In this document: piece after piece, positions 6,941 to 16,570 of the stretch
Layout of the letters: each line of letters opens with the position of its first letter
How positions within the stretch are numbered: the first letter of the stretch is position 1
DNA from: Moraxella osloensis
GTDB taxonomy: Bacteria; Pseudomonadota; Gammaproteobacteria; Pseudomonadales; Moraxellaceae
NCBI RefSeq assembly: GCF_001553955.1
Contig: NZ_CP014234.1
Location: 1,922,001 to 1,986,000 of the forward strand
Direction: 5' to 3'
Length of the DNA: 64,000 nucleotides
Program-made: the position numbers and the translations under genes
Notes under the pieces: generated by a model
What the model saw: the letters and a program-made list of their open reading frames with translations, nothing else
The model's database searches: none
What the model was told of the DNA's origin: nothing

Positions 6941-8170
6941 ATGAACGCCAAGCAAAACGGAAAAATATCCCAGTCTCTCATGATTGTAGTTTTGATTCTG
7001 ATTACGGTCTTGGTCAGTCTGGCTATTTGGTTAAGTTCAAAAAAAACTGAATCTGAGGGGCGTGGTTATGATGAGGGAAATGCCGAACATTCTGATGAAG
7101 ATAGTTCTGAAGAAGGACATGCTGAAGAAGGCGAAATACAACTGACCAGCCAACAAATGGTTGAACAAGGTTTAAAAGTTGCTGTTGCATCCACAGGATT
7201 GGTTGAAAAGCTGACAACCCTGCCAGGTAAATTGGTGGTGAATACCGATCAACAAGCGCAGATATCGCCTAATTTTAGTGGTTATGTCGAGCAGGTCAAT
7301 GTGGCTTTAGGACAGAGCGTGCAAAAAGGACAAACGCTGGCTGTACTAATCCTGCCTGAACTGATCGACCAACAGGCAAATCTGCGTATGGCACAGGTGA
7401 ATCTGGATTTGGCCCGTAAAGATTACCAGCGCGAACAGCAACTCTGGTCACAGGGGATTTCTGCCAAACAGGATTACCAGCGTGCCGAAAATGCCTACCG
7501 TCAAGCGCAGATTACTGTCCAGTCCTCACAAGCACGTTTAAATGCATTAGGTGCAAGTGGCAATAACAATGGGCGTTTTCTGATTAAAGCACCGATCTCT
7601 GGGGTGATCAGTAAAAAAGATATTGTGGTCGGTGAAAATGTCCAACTGGCGGATCAGCTTTTTGTGATTGAAAATCTAAAAGACCTTTGGTTGGAATTTA
7701 ATCTACCAAATACCTCAAATATTCACCTTCAAGCAGGGCAAATTTTAAACTTTAAAACCAATGGTTCTGATCAAAATTACCAAGCAAAAGTACAAACGCT
7801 GAATCCACAGGCAGATTTACAAACTGGACGTTTACAAGTGCGTGCCAAAGTCACCACACAAGCGGATGTACTGCGTCCAAATGTTTTGGTAAATGTTTTT
7901 GTGACTGATGCACAAGCAAAAACAGCGTTAAGAGTCCAGAAAAAAGCCTTACAGCAGGTTGAAGGAAAACCTGTGGTATTTGTGATTGAGTCTGAAGAAA
8001 AGGGACTGGTTCATCTTAAAGCACAGCCAATAGAAGTGGGCGTGAGCAGTCAGGATGGGCAATGGCTAGAAGTCATTTCTGGATTAACTGAAGGGCAGAA
8101 ATACATTGCGGATGGCAGTTTTCTATTAAAGTCTGAATTAGAAAAAGACGAGGCAGGCCATGGACATTAA
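6941..8170 (+). CDS. czcB: CzcB-type periplasmic adaptor (membrane fusion protein)
   Basis: A 409-residue adaptor that links CzcA in the inner membrane to CzcC. One transmembrane segment (about residues 11-31, LMIVVLILITVLVSL) is followed by an acidic, His-containing stretch (EHSDEDSSEEGHAEEGE) that may bind metal, then a lipoyl-type half motif (SGYVEQVNVALGQSVQKGQTL), a coiled hairpin and the matching half (FLIKAPISGVISKKDIVVGENV). ATG 6941 is chosen because ggggga lies just upstream. It starts one base after the czcC stop and overlaps czcA by 11 bp, so the three are translationally coupled. Confidence 0.92.
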   Translation: MNAKQNGKISQSLMIVVLILITVLVSLAIWLSSKKTESEGRGYDEGNAEHSDEDSSEEGHAEEGEIQLTSQQMVEQGLKVAVASTGLVEKLTTLPGKLVVNTDQQAQISPNFSGYVEQVNVALGQSVQKGQTLAVLILPELIDQQANLRMAQVNLDLARKDYQREQQLWSQGISAKQDYQRAENAYRQAQITVQSSQARLNALGASGNNNGRFLIKAPISGVISKKDIVVGENVQLADQLFVIENLKDLWLEFNLPNTSNIHLQAGQILNFKTNGSDQNYQAKVQTLNPQADLQTGRLQVRAKVTTQADVLRPNVLVNVFVTDAQAKTALRVQKKALQQVEGKPVVFVIESEEKGLVHLKAQPIEVGVSSQDGQWLEVISGLTEGQKYIADGSFLLKSELEKDEAGHGH

Positions 8171-11100
8171 TTCTGATCTGCCAAAACCAGAAGGTTTATT
8201 CGAACGAATCATTCAGTTTTCCATACAAAATGCGATTTGGGTGTTGCTCTTTGCCTGTACCTGGATTGCAGTGGGTATTTATAGTTATCAGAAGTTGCCG
8301 ATTGATGCTGTTCCTGACATTACCAATACCCAAGTACAGATCAATACCCAAGCCAAGGGTTTTACTGCGCTTGAAGTCGAACAGCGGATTACCTATCCCA
8401 TTGAAAATGCCATGGCTGGCATTCCGGATCTGGAGCTTACCCGTTCCATATCCCGTTATGGACTCTCTCAAGTCACCATTGTCTTTAAAGATGGGACTGA
8501 TATTTATTGGGCCCGTCAGCAGATTAACCAACGGATACAGGAGGCGCAATCTGAGTTGCCTGCACAAATCGCACCGACGATGTCCCCCGTTTCTACGGGT
8601 CTCGGTGAGATTTATCAATGGGTACTGAAGGCAGATCCGAATGCGAAAAAGCCGGATGGAACTGCATATACGCCGATGGATTTGCGTGAGATTCAGGACT
8701 GGATTGTGCGTCCTCAACTGCAACGTGTTAAGGGAGTTGCAGAGGTCAACAGTATTGGTGGTTTTGAAAAAACCTATGTGGTCTCTCCCGATTTAAACCG
8801 GATGCAGCAACTGAATATCTCATTAGAACAACTGCAACAGGCTTTAGCGCAAAATAATGAGAACCGAGGTGCAGGTTATATTGAAGACAATGGTCAGCAA
8901 CTGACGGTACGTGTACCGGGTGCATTCAATGGGCTTTCTGATATTGAGAACACCATGCTGGGTAGCCCAAATGGCAGCCCAATTCGGGTTGGTGATATTG
9001 CGCAAGTCTCTATTGGGCATGATTTAAGAACCGGTGGGGCAACCTATAACGGCAAAGAAACCGTTTTAGGGGTTGCCATGATGGCGATGGGTGGAAATAG
9101 CCGGACTGTTTCTAAAGCTGTGGATGCCAAGCTTCAAGATATTCAGAATAGTTTGCCTAAAGGGGTAGTGATTGAAACGGTGTACGACCGTACTACCTTG
9201 GTTGAGAAGGCGATTAAAACCGTTCAGAAAAACTTGGTAGAGGGAGCAATCCTGGTCATCATCATTCTGTTCCTGTTTTTAGGGAATATCCGTGCTGCCT
9301 TGATTACTGCCTGTGTCATTCCACTCTCTATGCTGTTTACCTTAACCGGGATGGCACAGAAAAATATCAGTGCCAATCTGATGAGTTTAGGTGCACTCGA
9401 TTTCGGCATCATTGTCGATGGTGCTGTGGTGATTGTCGAAAACTGTATCCGGCGTTTAGCCCATACACAGCAACTGTTAAAACGACCTCTCACACAAAGT
9501 GAACGCTTTAAGGAAGTTTTTCTGGCTGCCCGCCAAGCACGTCGTCCTCTTATTTTTGGTCAGCTTATTATTTTGGTGGTGTATTTGCCGATTTTTGCTT
9601 TAAGTGGTGTGGAAGCAAAAATGTTCCATCCGATGGCATTGACAGTGGTACTCGCCCTTGTTGCAGCCATTATTTTATCGATCACCTTTGTGCCTGCTGC
9701 TGTGGCATTGTGGGTCAAAGGCGATATTCAAGAAAAAGAAAGTCGTTGGATGTTATGGCTAAAAGCTAAATATCAGCAAACTCTTGATATTTCGTATCAA
9801 TACAAAGCAGTTGTGCTGACTTTTGCACTGTGTGTATTAGTGATTACGGGATTTATCAGTACCAAACTCGGCAGTGAATTTGCACCACAGCTCAGTGAAG
9901 GAGACTTTGCGGTACAACAGTTACGTTCACCAAGTACAGGCTTAGAAGAGTCTTTACGTATTCAGAAGAATACTGAAAAACTTCTTTTAAAGAGTTTCCC
10001 TGAAATTAAGGCAGTATTTGCCAGAACGGGTACAGCCGAGGTTGCAACAGATGTCATGCCACCCAATATTTCAGATGGCTATATCATGTTAAAGCCTCGT
10101 TCAGAATGGCCAAATCCTAAAGAAAGTTTAGATGAATTACGTGGCCGTATGGTGACGTATTTAGCCACGATTCCAGGCAATAATAGTGAATTTTCACAAC
10201 CGATTGAACTCCGATTTAATGAATTGATCTCAGGTGTGCGTAGTGATGTTGGTGTGAAAATCTTCGGTGATGATATGAATGTCCTCAATACTGAGGCGAC
10301 TAAAATCTCCAAAATCATTCAGCAAATATCGGGTAGCAGTGCCGTGAAAGTTGAGCAGACCTCAGGTTTGCCATTACTGAATGTCGAGGTAAATAAAACT
10401 TTGGCTGCACAATATGGTTTGAGTGTGCGTTCAATTCAAGACCTTGTGGCAACCAGTATTGGTGGACAAAGCGTGGGAGAGATTTTAGAAGGCGATCGTC
10501 GTTTTGATTTTGTTATCCGTCTTGGAGAGCAAGACCGTAGTGTCGCATCTGTTTCCCAGTTACCTATTCAGCTTCCAAATGGTGGCAGTATTTTATTGTC
10601 GGATGTCGCGCAAGTCTCGACCATTGAAGGAATCAACCAAGTCAGTCGAGAAAATGGTAAACGCCGAGTTGTGGTTACAACGAATGTTGAAGGGCGTGAT
10701 TTAGGGTCTTTTGTTTCTGATGTACAGACACAGCTCAAAGCATACACTTTGCCAAGTGGTTATTGGATAGAATATGGCGGTCAGTTTGAAAATTTGGCTT
10801 CAGCCAAAGCACGGATGCAAATCGTGATTCCACTGGCTTTAATCACTATCTTTATTTTACTGATGGCGGTCTTTCACAATGTCAAAGAAAGTCTATTGGT
10901 CTTTACCGGGGTACCCTTTGCCTTGACCGGTGGTGTGCTGTTCCTTTGGCTAAGGGATATTCCATTATCGATGTCAGCTGGAATTGGCTTTATTGCCTTA
11001 TCTGGTGTTGCAGTCCTCAATGGACTGGTAATGCTGACCTTTATTAAGGAATTAAGGGACAAATATCCAGTGCATAAAGCCGTGTGGCAAGGGGCTATTT

Positions 11101-11300
11101 TGCGCTTAAGACCAGTGTTGATGACAGCTTGTGTGGCTTCACTGGGTTTTGTACCAATGGCGCTGGCAACCGGAACAGGGGCTGAGGTTCAACGGCCACT
11201 GGCAACCGTAGTGATTGGCGGGATTATCTCTTCAACATTACTAACTTTGGTGCTGTTACCCGTGCTTTATCGTTGGATAAATGAAAAAAAAGTTTCTTAA
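8160..11300 (+). CDS. czcA: CzcA-type heavy-metal RND efflux pump
   Basis: A 1046-residue inner-membrane proton antiporter of the HME-RND family, at the family's full length. TM4 carries DFGIIVDGAVVIVEN, the pattern of the Co/Zn/Cd-exporting subgroup with its acidic proton-relay residues. Other marks are LPIDAVPDITNTQVQI near the N-terminus, RQARRPLIFGQLIILVVYLPIF, and a C-terminal transmembrane bundle with FTGVPFALTGGVLFLWLRD. It overlaps czcB by 11 bp. Together with CzcC and CzcB it should pump divalent cations from periplasm or cytoplasm to the outside. Exact ion range cannot be read from sequence. Confidence 0.96.
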   Translation: MDINSDLPKPEGLFERIIQFSIQNAIWVLLFACTWIAVGIYSYQKLPIDAVPDITNTQVQINTQAKGFTALEVEQRITYPIENAMAGIPDLELTRSISRYGLSQVTIVFKDGTDIYWARQQINQRIQEAQSELPAQIAPTMSPVSTGLGEIYQWVLKADPNAKKPDGTAYTPMDLREIQDWIVRPQLQRVKGVAEVNSIGGFEKTYVVSPDLNRMQQLNISLEQLQQALAQNNENRGAGYIEDNGQQLTVRVPGAFNGLSDIENTMLGSPNGSPIRVGDIAQVSIGHDLRTGGATYNGKETVLGVAMMAMGGNSRTVSKAVDAKLQDIQNSLPKGVVIETVYDRTTLVEKAIKTVQKNLVEGAILVIIILFLFLGNIRAALITACVIPLSMLFTLTGMAQKNISANLMSLGALDFGIIVDGAVVIVENCIRRLAHTQQLLKRPLTQSERFKEVFLAARQARRPLIFGQLIILVVYLPIFALSGVEAKMFHPMALTVVLALVAAIILSITFVPAAVALWVKGDIQEKESRWMLWLKAKYQQTLDISYQYKAVVLTFALCVLVITGFISTKLGSEFAPQLSEGDFAVQQLRSPSTGLEESLRIQKNTEKLLLKSFPEIKAVFARTGTAEVATDVMPPNISDGYIMLKPRSEWPNPKESLDELRGRMVTYLATIPGNNSEFSQPIELRFNELISGVRSDVGVKIFGDDMNVLNTEATKISKIIQQISGSSAVKVEQTSGLPLLNVEVNKTLAAQYGLSVRSIQDLVATSIGGQSVGEILEGDRRFDFVIRLGEQDRSVASVSQLPIQLPNGGSILLSDVAQVSTIEGINQVSRENGKRRVVVTTNVEGRDLGSFVSDVQTQLKAYTLPSGYWIEYGGQFENLASAKARMQIVIPLALITIFILLMAVFHNVKESLLVFTGVPFALTGGVLFLWLRDIPLSMSAGIGFIALSGVAVLNGLVMLTFIKELRDKYPVHKAVWQGAILRLRPVLMTACVASLGFVPMALATGTGAEVQRPLATVVIGGIISSTLLTLVLLPVLYRWINEKKVS

Positions 11301-11322
11301 TCCAATAGATTAGTCGATTTAC

Positions 11323-11357
11323 AGCAGAGATATTGGCTGTTATCCAATATCTCTGCT
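11323..11357 (+). other. Strong hairpin between czcA and czcD
   Basis: A perfect 14-bp stem, agcagagatattgg (11323-11336) with ccaatatctctgct (11344-11357), and a 7-nt loop. No T-tract follows, so it is not a standard terminator. It may be an RNA processing or stability element that separates czcD expression from czcCBA. Confidence 0.6.
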
Positions 11358-11386
11358 CATCATAAATAGAATAAGGAAAATATTTT

Positions 11387-12289
11387 ATGTCAGAACATCA
11401 TGATCATAGCCATGCGGTTGTTACTGAAGAAAATAGTAAGAAGTTAATGGTTGCCTTAGGTTTAACGACTACTTTTTTAATAGTAGAAGTTGTCGCTGCT
11501 TTTATTACCCAAAGTTTGGCTTTGTTATCTGATGCAGCTCATATGTTTACTGATGCAGCCGCTTTAGCTATTGCTCTTGCCGCTATCAAAATTGGTAAAA
11601 AAGCCGCAGATGATAAAAGAACTTTTGGCTATCAGCGATTTGAAATTTTAGCGGCTCTGTTTAATGCGGTGATGCTTTTTGTGGTAGCAATATATATTGT
11701 ATATGAAGCTTATCAACGTTTTACGAATCCTGCTGAAATTCAAAGTGTTGGAATGATGATTGTCGCGGTCAGTGGTTTGGTCATAAATTTGATTTCACTG
11801 AAAATCCTTTCTGCTAGTGCTGAAGGAAGTCTAAATATAAAAGGTGCATATTTAGAAGTTCTTAGTGATGCTCTAGGATCGATAGGCGTGATTATCGGAG
11901 GAATAGTTATTTATTTTACCCAGTGGATGTGGGTTGATACCGTAATCGCTGTGTTAATTGGCTTCTGGGTCTTACCTCGAACTTGGATTTTATTAAAACA
12001 AAGTATTAATATTCTGCTTGAAGGAGTTCCTGATGAGATTGATATTGAGTCGTTAAGAAATGATTTATTGAAGCTAGAGGGCGTTGAAGGGATTCATCAG
12101 TTGAAAGTCTGGGCTATATCCTCAAGAAATATTCATTTAACTGCTCATTTGGTTGCTCCGAATAGCAATACAGATCAACTCTATCAAAAGGCCTTAGAAG
12201 TTCTAAAACATAATCATAATATTACTGAAATTACGTTACAAATAGAAAATACGAAATGTAAGGCAGAGAGTTTCCCAAACTTTGTGTAA
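11387..12289 (+). CDS. czcD: CzcD-type cation diffusion facilitator, 3' end replaced by IS sequence
   Basis: A 300-residue CDF transporter that exchanges cytoplasmic Zn, Co or Cd for protons. It has an N-terminal His patch (SEHHDHSHA), six predicted membrane segments, the TM2 motif LLSDAAHMFTDA and the TM5 motif YLEVLSDALGS, as in CzcD proteins, then a cytoplasmic domain with GVEGIHQLKVWAISS. A ribosome binding site (aaggaa) precedes the ATG. The last seven residues, ESFPNFV, and the stop are encoded by the terminal repeat of the IS256-family element starting at 12266, so the natural C-terminus is lost. The core transporter is complete and probably works. Confidence 0.9.
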   Translation: MSEHHDHSHAVVTEENSKKLMVALGLTTTFLIVEVVAAFITQSLALLSDAAHMFTDAAALAIALAAIKIGKKAADDKRTFGYQRFEILAALFNAVMLFVVAIYIVYEAYQRFTNPAEIQSVGMMIVAVSGLVINLISLKILSASAEGSLNIKGAYLEVLSDALGSIGVIIGGIVIYFTQWMWVDTVIAVLIGFWVLPRTWILLKQSINILLEGVPDEIDIESLRNDLLKLEGVEGIHQLKVWAISSRNIHLTAHLVAPNSNTDQLYQKALEVLKHNHNITEITLQIENTKCKAESFPNFV

Positions 12290-12807
12290 CTGCTTATAAT
12301 CGACTAACAGGAGAATAAGCAATGACTAACCAATCTGACATCAAGAAACTGGCTGAGCAAATGGCCAGCAGCATGAAAAGCTTCGATGACATCAAAGACT
12401 TTCAAAAGCAGCTCATGCAGTCCTTCATCGACACTGCCCTAGAAGCAGAAATGGAAGAGCATCTCGGCTACCCCAAGCATGAAAAGGCAGACAGGCCTAA
12501 TAAGCGCAATGGGCACACTAAAAAGAGAGTCCGTAGCGACACAGGCGAGCTTGAGATCTCCACCCCAAGAGACCGCGACAGTAGCTTTGAGCCTGTACTT
12601 GTCAGTAAGCACCAAACCCGTATTTCAGGTCTTGATGACAAAATCATCAGCTTTTACGCCAAAGGTCAAACCACTACTGAGATTGTCGAAACCATCAAGG
12701 ACATCTACGACGTCGACATCTCAAGCAGCTTGGTTTCCAGAGTCACTGACAACATCTTGGATGACATCACCGCTTGGCAGAACCGGCCACTGAGCAGCGT
12801 CTATCCT
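12266..12807 (+). mobile_element. IS256-family element, 5' fragment (right copy)
   Basis: Begins gagagtttcccaaactttg at 12266, the same terminal sequence as the left copy but in the opposite orientation, and covers roughly the first 542 nt of the element. It ends at about 12807, where the transposase frame leaves family consensus after RPLSSVYP. Between it and the phoX repeat (12835) are 27 nt of unassigned sequence. Both preserved ends face inward on the czc island, and both outer ends are missing. Confidence 0.85.
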
Positions 12808-12843
12808 AACATATTTTTTAATCGTGAACAGGTTCTTAGATAA
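12322..12843 (+). pseudogene. IS256-family transposase, truncated
   Basis: About 162 native codons followed by a short read-through into junction DNA and a stop. It shows MTNQSDIKKLAEQM, HLGYPKHEKADR, STPRDRDSSFEP, SGLDDKIISFYAKG and SSSLVSRVTDNILDD, the N-terminal third of a mutator-type transposase. The DDE active site that follows in intact members is missing, so it is non-functional. The ribosome binding site (caggag) and leader are intact. Confidence 0.88.
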
Positions 12844-13696
12844 AGGTACTTTGTACGTTGCAGTATTTAAAGATGATGGTACAGGTGAATGGAAACCATT
12901 AACGTTTGGTACAGGCGCATTAACTGCGTCTTATGCAAAATACGCGTTTGCTAACCAAGCTGATGTGTTGGTACATGCTCGTATTGCGGGTGACGCACTA
13001 GGTGCAACTAGAATGGATCGTCCAGAATGGGTATCAGTAAGCCCAGTAACGGGTGAAGTTTATGTCACATTAACCAACAATTCTAATCGTGGCGTTTCAT
13101 ATCCGGTAGATGCAGCTAACCCACGTAACTATGCTACCAACAAGGGTAACCGTAACGGACATATCATTCGTTGGGCTGAAAAAGGTAACGACCATACAGC
13201 TACCAGCTTTAACTGGGATATCTACCTATTTGCAGCGCCAAATGATTTAACCGCAGAAAATCTGTCTGGTTTAAATGCCAATAACGATTTGTCTTCTCCA
13301 GATGGTCTATACTTCGACCCACGTGGCGTATTGTGGATTCAAACCGATGACGGTGCTTACACTAGCAGAACCAACTGTATGCTACTAGCTGCGTTGCCTG
13401 GTAAAGTCAATGATGGTAAAGAAGTAACCACATCAGCGGGTATCAAAACTCGCGTCGGTATGCAAGCCAATGAGCAAAACATCAAACGTTTCTTTGTCGG
13501 TCCAAAAGGTTGTGAAGTAACGGGTATCACCTTAACGCCAGACTTTAAAACACTCTTCATCAATATCCAACATCCAGGCGAAGATCAACCAGGGGTCACA
13601 TGGGGCGCAATTGCTGGTGGTACTACACCACGTTCAGCGACGGTGATGATTACCAAAAAAGACGGCGGTGTGATTTTAGGTGAGTCATTAAAATAA
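12835..13696 (+). pseudogene. phoX: 3' fragment of phoX (second, diverged copy)
   Basis: It corresponds to about residues 450-736 of the intact PhoX at 1796, from LDKGTLYVAVFKDDG to the C-terminus. It has no signal peptide, promoter or first domain, so it is not a working phosphatase. The sequence is a mosaic: long tracts are identical to copy 1, others differ in protein as well (LTFGTGALTASYAKYAF against LTHGQGALTNANAKYAF; RGVSYPVDAANP against RTPTKHGMNAANP; EDQPGV against EDVDGV). A GTG at 12824 could start a short product but no ribosome binding site supports it. Confidence 0.92.
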
Positions 13697-13720
13697 GTTA
13701 AACACGCAACAAAGTTATCA

Positions 13721-13756
13721 AAAACCCTTGAACAGTGATTCAAGGGTTTTTTTATA
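13721..13756 (+). terminator. Terminator after the phoX fragment
   Basis: The same stem-loop and T-tract as 4031-4066, with a one-base change in the loop (gaacagtgattc against gaatagtgattc). Confidence 0.85.
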
Positions 13757-13893
13757 AAATAACCTTTTATCTTTTAAAGGTATAAAAAGAATGCTATGAT
13801 TTTGCCATTTTTATGGTGATTGTTTTTCCAAATAATCGGTCTTTTATGATGGGATAATCCCAATGAATATATCGATTGAATAAGGATTTTGTA

Positions 13894-15012
13894 ATGAGTG
13901 AGCCAACGATGCAAAAACCGCGCGTGCTGATGATGGCAGCAGGCACGGGTGGGCATGTGTTTCCCGCGATTGCGGTGGCTCAAGCGTTACAACAATCAGG
14001 CGCCCAAGTGCATTGGCTCGGCACCCTAGTCGGTATGGAAAATGAGTTGCTACAACATTACGACTTTACCTACCATGCCATCAATATGCAGGGATTGCGC
14101 GGTAACGGTATCAAACGCTTATTTAAAGCCCCGTCAACCTTACTTAAAGCAACATTAGCGGCTATCAAAATCATCAAAACCAATAAAATCGACATCGTGG
14201 TAGGGTTTGGTGGTTATGTGACCGCACCTGGTGGATTGGCCGCCAAATTTTGTAAAATACCAATTTTGATTCATGAACAAAATGCCATCGCAGGCATGAG
14301 TAATAACTATCTATCTAAGCTTGCTAATCAAGTGTTAGAAGCCTTCCCAAACACCTTCACCGAACTACCTTCTAATAAAGTAATGACAGTGGGCAACCCC
14401 GTACGTGAGGCTATCGTACAAGTACCGCCACCAAAAGCCCGTATCGATGTCAATGATACCAGTCCTTTAAAGCTATTGGTCATTGGCGGTTCTCTGGGTG
14501 CTCAGGCACTAAATAACCATATCGCGCCCACGCTAAAAAAATTAGAAAGTATGCCAGATGCCAAGCCGTGGCAAGTGCGCCATCAATGTGGCAAAAACAA
14601 CCAAGAGGCTACCCAAGCGGTATATCGCGAAGCACAACTCCAATCAACCCAATATGAGATTTTGCCATTTGTCAAAGATATGGCAGCAGCATACAGCTGG
14701 GCAGATGTGATAGTCTGCCGTGCTGGGGCGCTCACGGTCACAGAAGTTGCCACGGTTGGATTGCCTGCGGTATTTGTGCCGCTGCCCCATGCGGTCGATG
14801 ATCACCAAACGGCCAATGCCAAAACCCTATCAGAACATGGCGCCGCGTTTTTAATGCCGCAAAAAGCGTTAACGGCAGAGAGTTTAAGTGCTATTTTAGC
14901 CAAGCTCGACCGTCATCAAATTTTAGCGATGGCAGAAAAAGCGCGTGAATTTGCCAAACCCAATGCCACACAGCTGGCTGCCGATGCCATTTTATCCCAG
15001 TTAAAACCCTAA
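13894..15012 (+). CDS. murG: UDP-GlcNAc:lipid I GlcNAc-transferase
   Basis: A 372-residue MurG, which adds GlcNAc to lipid I to make lipid II on the inner face of the cytoplasmic membrane. The N-terminal glycine-rich loop is [11 protein letters not shown]. Further family sites are [66 protein letters not shown] and the HQTANAK segment. ATG 13894 follows aagga at 13882-13886; an in-frame TTG at 13876 lies too early for it. It starts the division and cell wall cluster murG-murC-ddl-ftsQ-ftsA-ftsZ. Its promoter region lies within the long direct repeat. Confidence 0.97.
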   Translation: MSEPTMQKPRVLMMAAGTGGHVFPAIAVAQALQQSGAQVHWLGTLVGMENELLQHYDFTYHAINMQGLRGNGIKRLFKAPSTLLKATLAAIKIIKTNKIDIVVGFGGYVTAPGGLAAKFCKIPILIHEQNAIAGMSNNYLSKLANQVLEAFPNTFTELPSNKVMTVGNPVREAIVQVPPPKARIDVNDTSPLKLLVIGGSLGAQALNNHIAPTLKKLESMPDAKPWQVRHQCGKNNQEATQAVYREAQLQSTQYEILPFVKDMAAAYSWADVIVCRAGALTVTEVATVGLPAVFVPLPHAVDDHQTANAKTLSEHGAAFLMPQKALTAESLSAILAKLDRHQILAMAEKAREFAKPNATQLAADAILSQLKP

Positions 15013-15055
15013 TTATTTTTTACAACTTATAAGTCATTTATCATTGAGCCTGTCT

Positions 15056-16570
15056 ATGTCAAAATCAGCCAAAACTGCCACTGCCCAATCCACCGAAAAA
15101 CCTGAAAAAACCAACAGTGTCACCAAAAAAATTACCAAGCGCGTGGTCGAAATTCCAGAGATGCGCCGTATTCGCCACGTGCATTTTGTCGGTATTGGTG
15201 GGGCAGGGATGTGCGGTATTGCCGAAGTTGTCCATAATCATGGCTATATGGTTAGCGGTTCAGACATCAAACAAAGCCCAGTGACCGACCGTTTGACACA
15301 AATGGGCATTCAAGTGTTTATCGGGCATGATTCCAAAAACATCAGTGAAGCCGATGTGGTCGTGGTGTCATCAGCCATTGATCATACCAATCCAGAAATC
15401 CAAGCCGCCTTGTCAGGACGTATTCCTGTGGTACGCCGCGCCGATATGCTAGGTGAGCTGATGCGTTACCGTCATGGTATTGCAGTAGCGGGTGCGCATG
15501 GCAAAACTACCACCACGAGTCTGCTTACCATGATTTTAACCGAAGCGGGTTTGGATCCTACTTATGTGATTGGTGGTAAACTTAACGCCTCAGGCAAAAA
15601 CGCGTCATTAGGTCAAAGCCGTTATTTGGTGGCGGAAGCGGATGAGTCAGATGCATCATTTTTATCGCTGCGTCCGATGGCAGCGATTGTCACCAATATC
15701 GACCAAGACCATATGGAAACCTATGGCGGCAGTTTTGACAAACTAAAATCCGCGTATGTGCAGTTTTTACAGAATATGCCGTTTTATGGGTTGGCAGTAT
15801 TGTGCGGTGATGACAAAGAGTTATACGGACTGATTGATAAAATCGCACGTCCTGTGTTGACTTATGGGTTAGAAAAACATAACGATGTGCAAGCCATTGA
15901 TGTGGTGGCAGATGGCACCAAAACCCATTTTACCGTACTGCGTAAAGACCGTGAGCCACTGCCGATTACTTTGAACATTCCTGGTATTCATAATGTCTAT
16001 AACGCTTTAGCGGCTATCACCATCTCCACCGATGAAGGTGTCAGTGATGAAGCCATTTGTCAAGCGGTCAAAAAATTTGCCGGCGTGGGCAGACGTTTTG
16101 AAAACAATGGTAACTACCCTGTCAAAGATGGCGCAGGCGATGTGTTATTGATTGACGACTATGGTCACCACCCAACCGAAGTGGCAATGACTATCAAAGC
16201 GGCTCGCCAAAGCTATCCCGATCGCCGCTTGGTGATGATTTTCCAGCCTCACCGTTTTACCCGTACCCGTGATTGCTTCGATGATTTTGTGGACGTGTTG
16301 TCACAAGTCGATGTGTTGATGCTACTCGATGTGTATAGCGCAGGTGAAGCCATGATTGAAGGCGCGGACAGTCGCAGTCTTGCCCGTACCATCCGCACCC
16401 GCGGACAAGTTGAGCCGATTATGCTGAACATCAATGACATGGATCAAATCCGTCAGGTGCTAGGTAGTATGTTAAAAGCCAATGATTTGCTGATTACCCA
16501 AGGGGCGGGTAATGTGGGTCAACTCTGTCTAGATTTGGCAAAAAACAACTTATTTCTAGCGGACAAATAA
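15056..16570 (+). CDS. murC: UDP-N-acetylmuramate--L-alanine ligase
   Basis: A 504-residue Mur ligase that adds L-Ala to UDP-MurNAc in the cytoplasm, using ATP. It opens with a basic, low-complexity 40-residue extension, then the Rossmann-like domain ([16 protein letters not shown]), the ATP loop [33 protein letters not shown] and the C-terminal domain ([26 protein letters not shown]). ATG 15056 is preferred to the in-frame TTG at 15044. It follows murG by 43 bp. A 16-bp tandem repeat begins in its stop codon. Confidence 0.97.
   Translation: MSKSAKTATAQSTEKPEKTNSVTKKITKRVVEIPEMRRIRHVHFVGIGGAGMCGIAEVVHNHGYMVSGSDIKQSPVTDRLTQMGIQVFIGHDSKNISEADVVVVSSAIDHTNPEIQAALSGRIPVVRRADMLGELMRYRHGIAVAGAHGKTTTTSLLTMILTEAGLDPTYVIGGKLNASGKNASLGQSRYLVAEADESDASFLSLRPMAAIVTNIDQDHMETYGGSFDKLKSAYVQFLQNMPFYGLAVLCGDDKELYGLIDKIARPVLTYGLEKHNDVQAIDVVADGTKTHFTVLRKDREPLPITLNIPGIHNVYNALAAITISTDEGVSDEAICQAVKKFAGVGRRFENNGNYPVKDGAGDVLLIDDYGHHPTEVAMTIKAARQSYPDRRLVMIFQPHRFTRTRDCFDDFVDVLSQVDVLMLLDVYSAGEAMIEGADSRSLARTIRTRGQVEPIMLNINDMDQIRQVLGSMLKANDLLITQGAGNVGQLCLDLAKNNLFLADK

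Larger units (their letters stand above)
12835..14212 (+). repeat. Long direct repeat, copy 2 (phoX 3' end to murG 5' end)
   Basis: This 1378-bp counterpart of 3142-4522 is offset by 9693 bp at its left end and 9690 bp from mid-phoX on, because of one codon difference. It continues without a break into intact murG on the right, whereas copy 1 continues without a break into intact phoX on the left. Confidence 0.95.

Noticed and set aside
8196-8723. A 175-codon frame antisense to czcA
   Set aside because: It opposes a well-conserved RND gene, has no ribosome binding site and has low-information composition; it is a by-product of czcA codon use.
4513-12807. An intact, active composite transposon carrying czc
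   Set aside because: Both IS256-family copies lack the catalytic part and their outer ends, and there is no target duplication at the outer borders; the flanks are a long homologous repeat instead.
12824-13696. A functional short PhoX protein
   Set aside because: It lacks the signal peptide and the first 450 residues and has no ribosome binding site at the GTG; it is a broken copy.
3142-14212. A laboratory vector integrated by single crossover
   Set aside because: The layout would fit, but there is no vector backbone, selection marker or replication origin between the repeats; only natural metal-resistance genes and IS remnants are seen.
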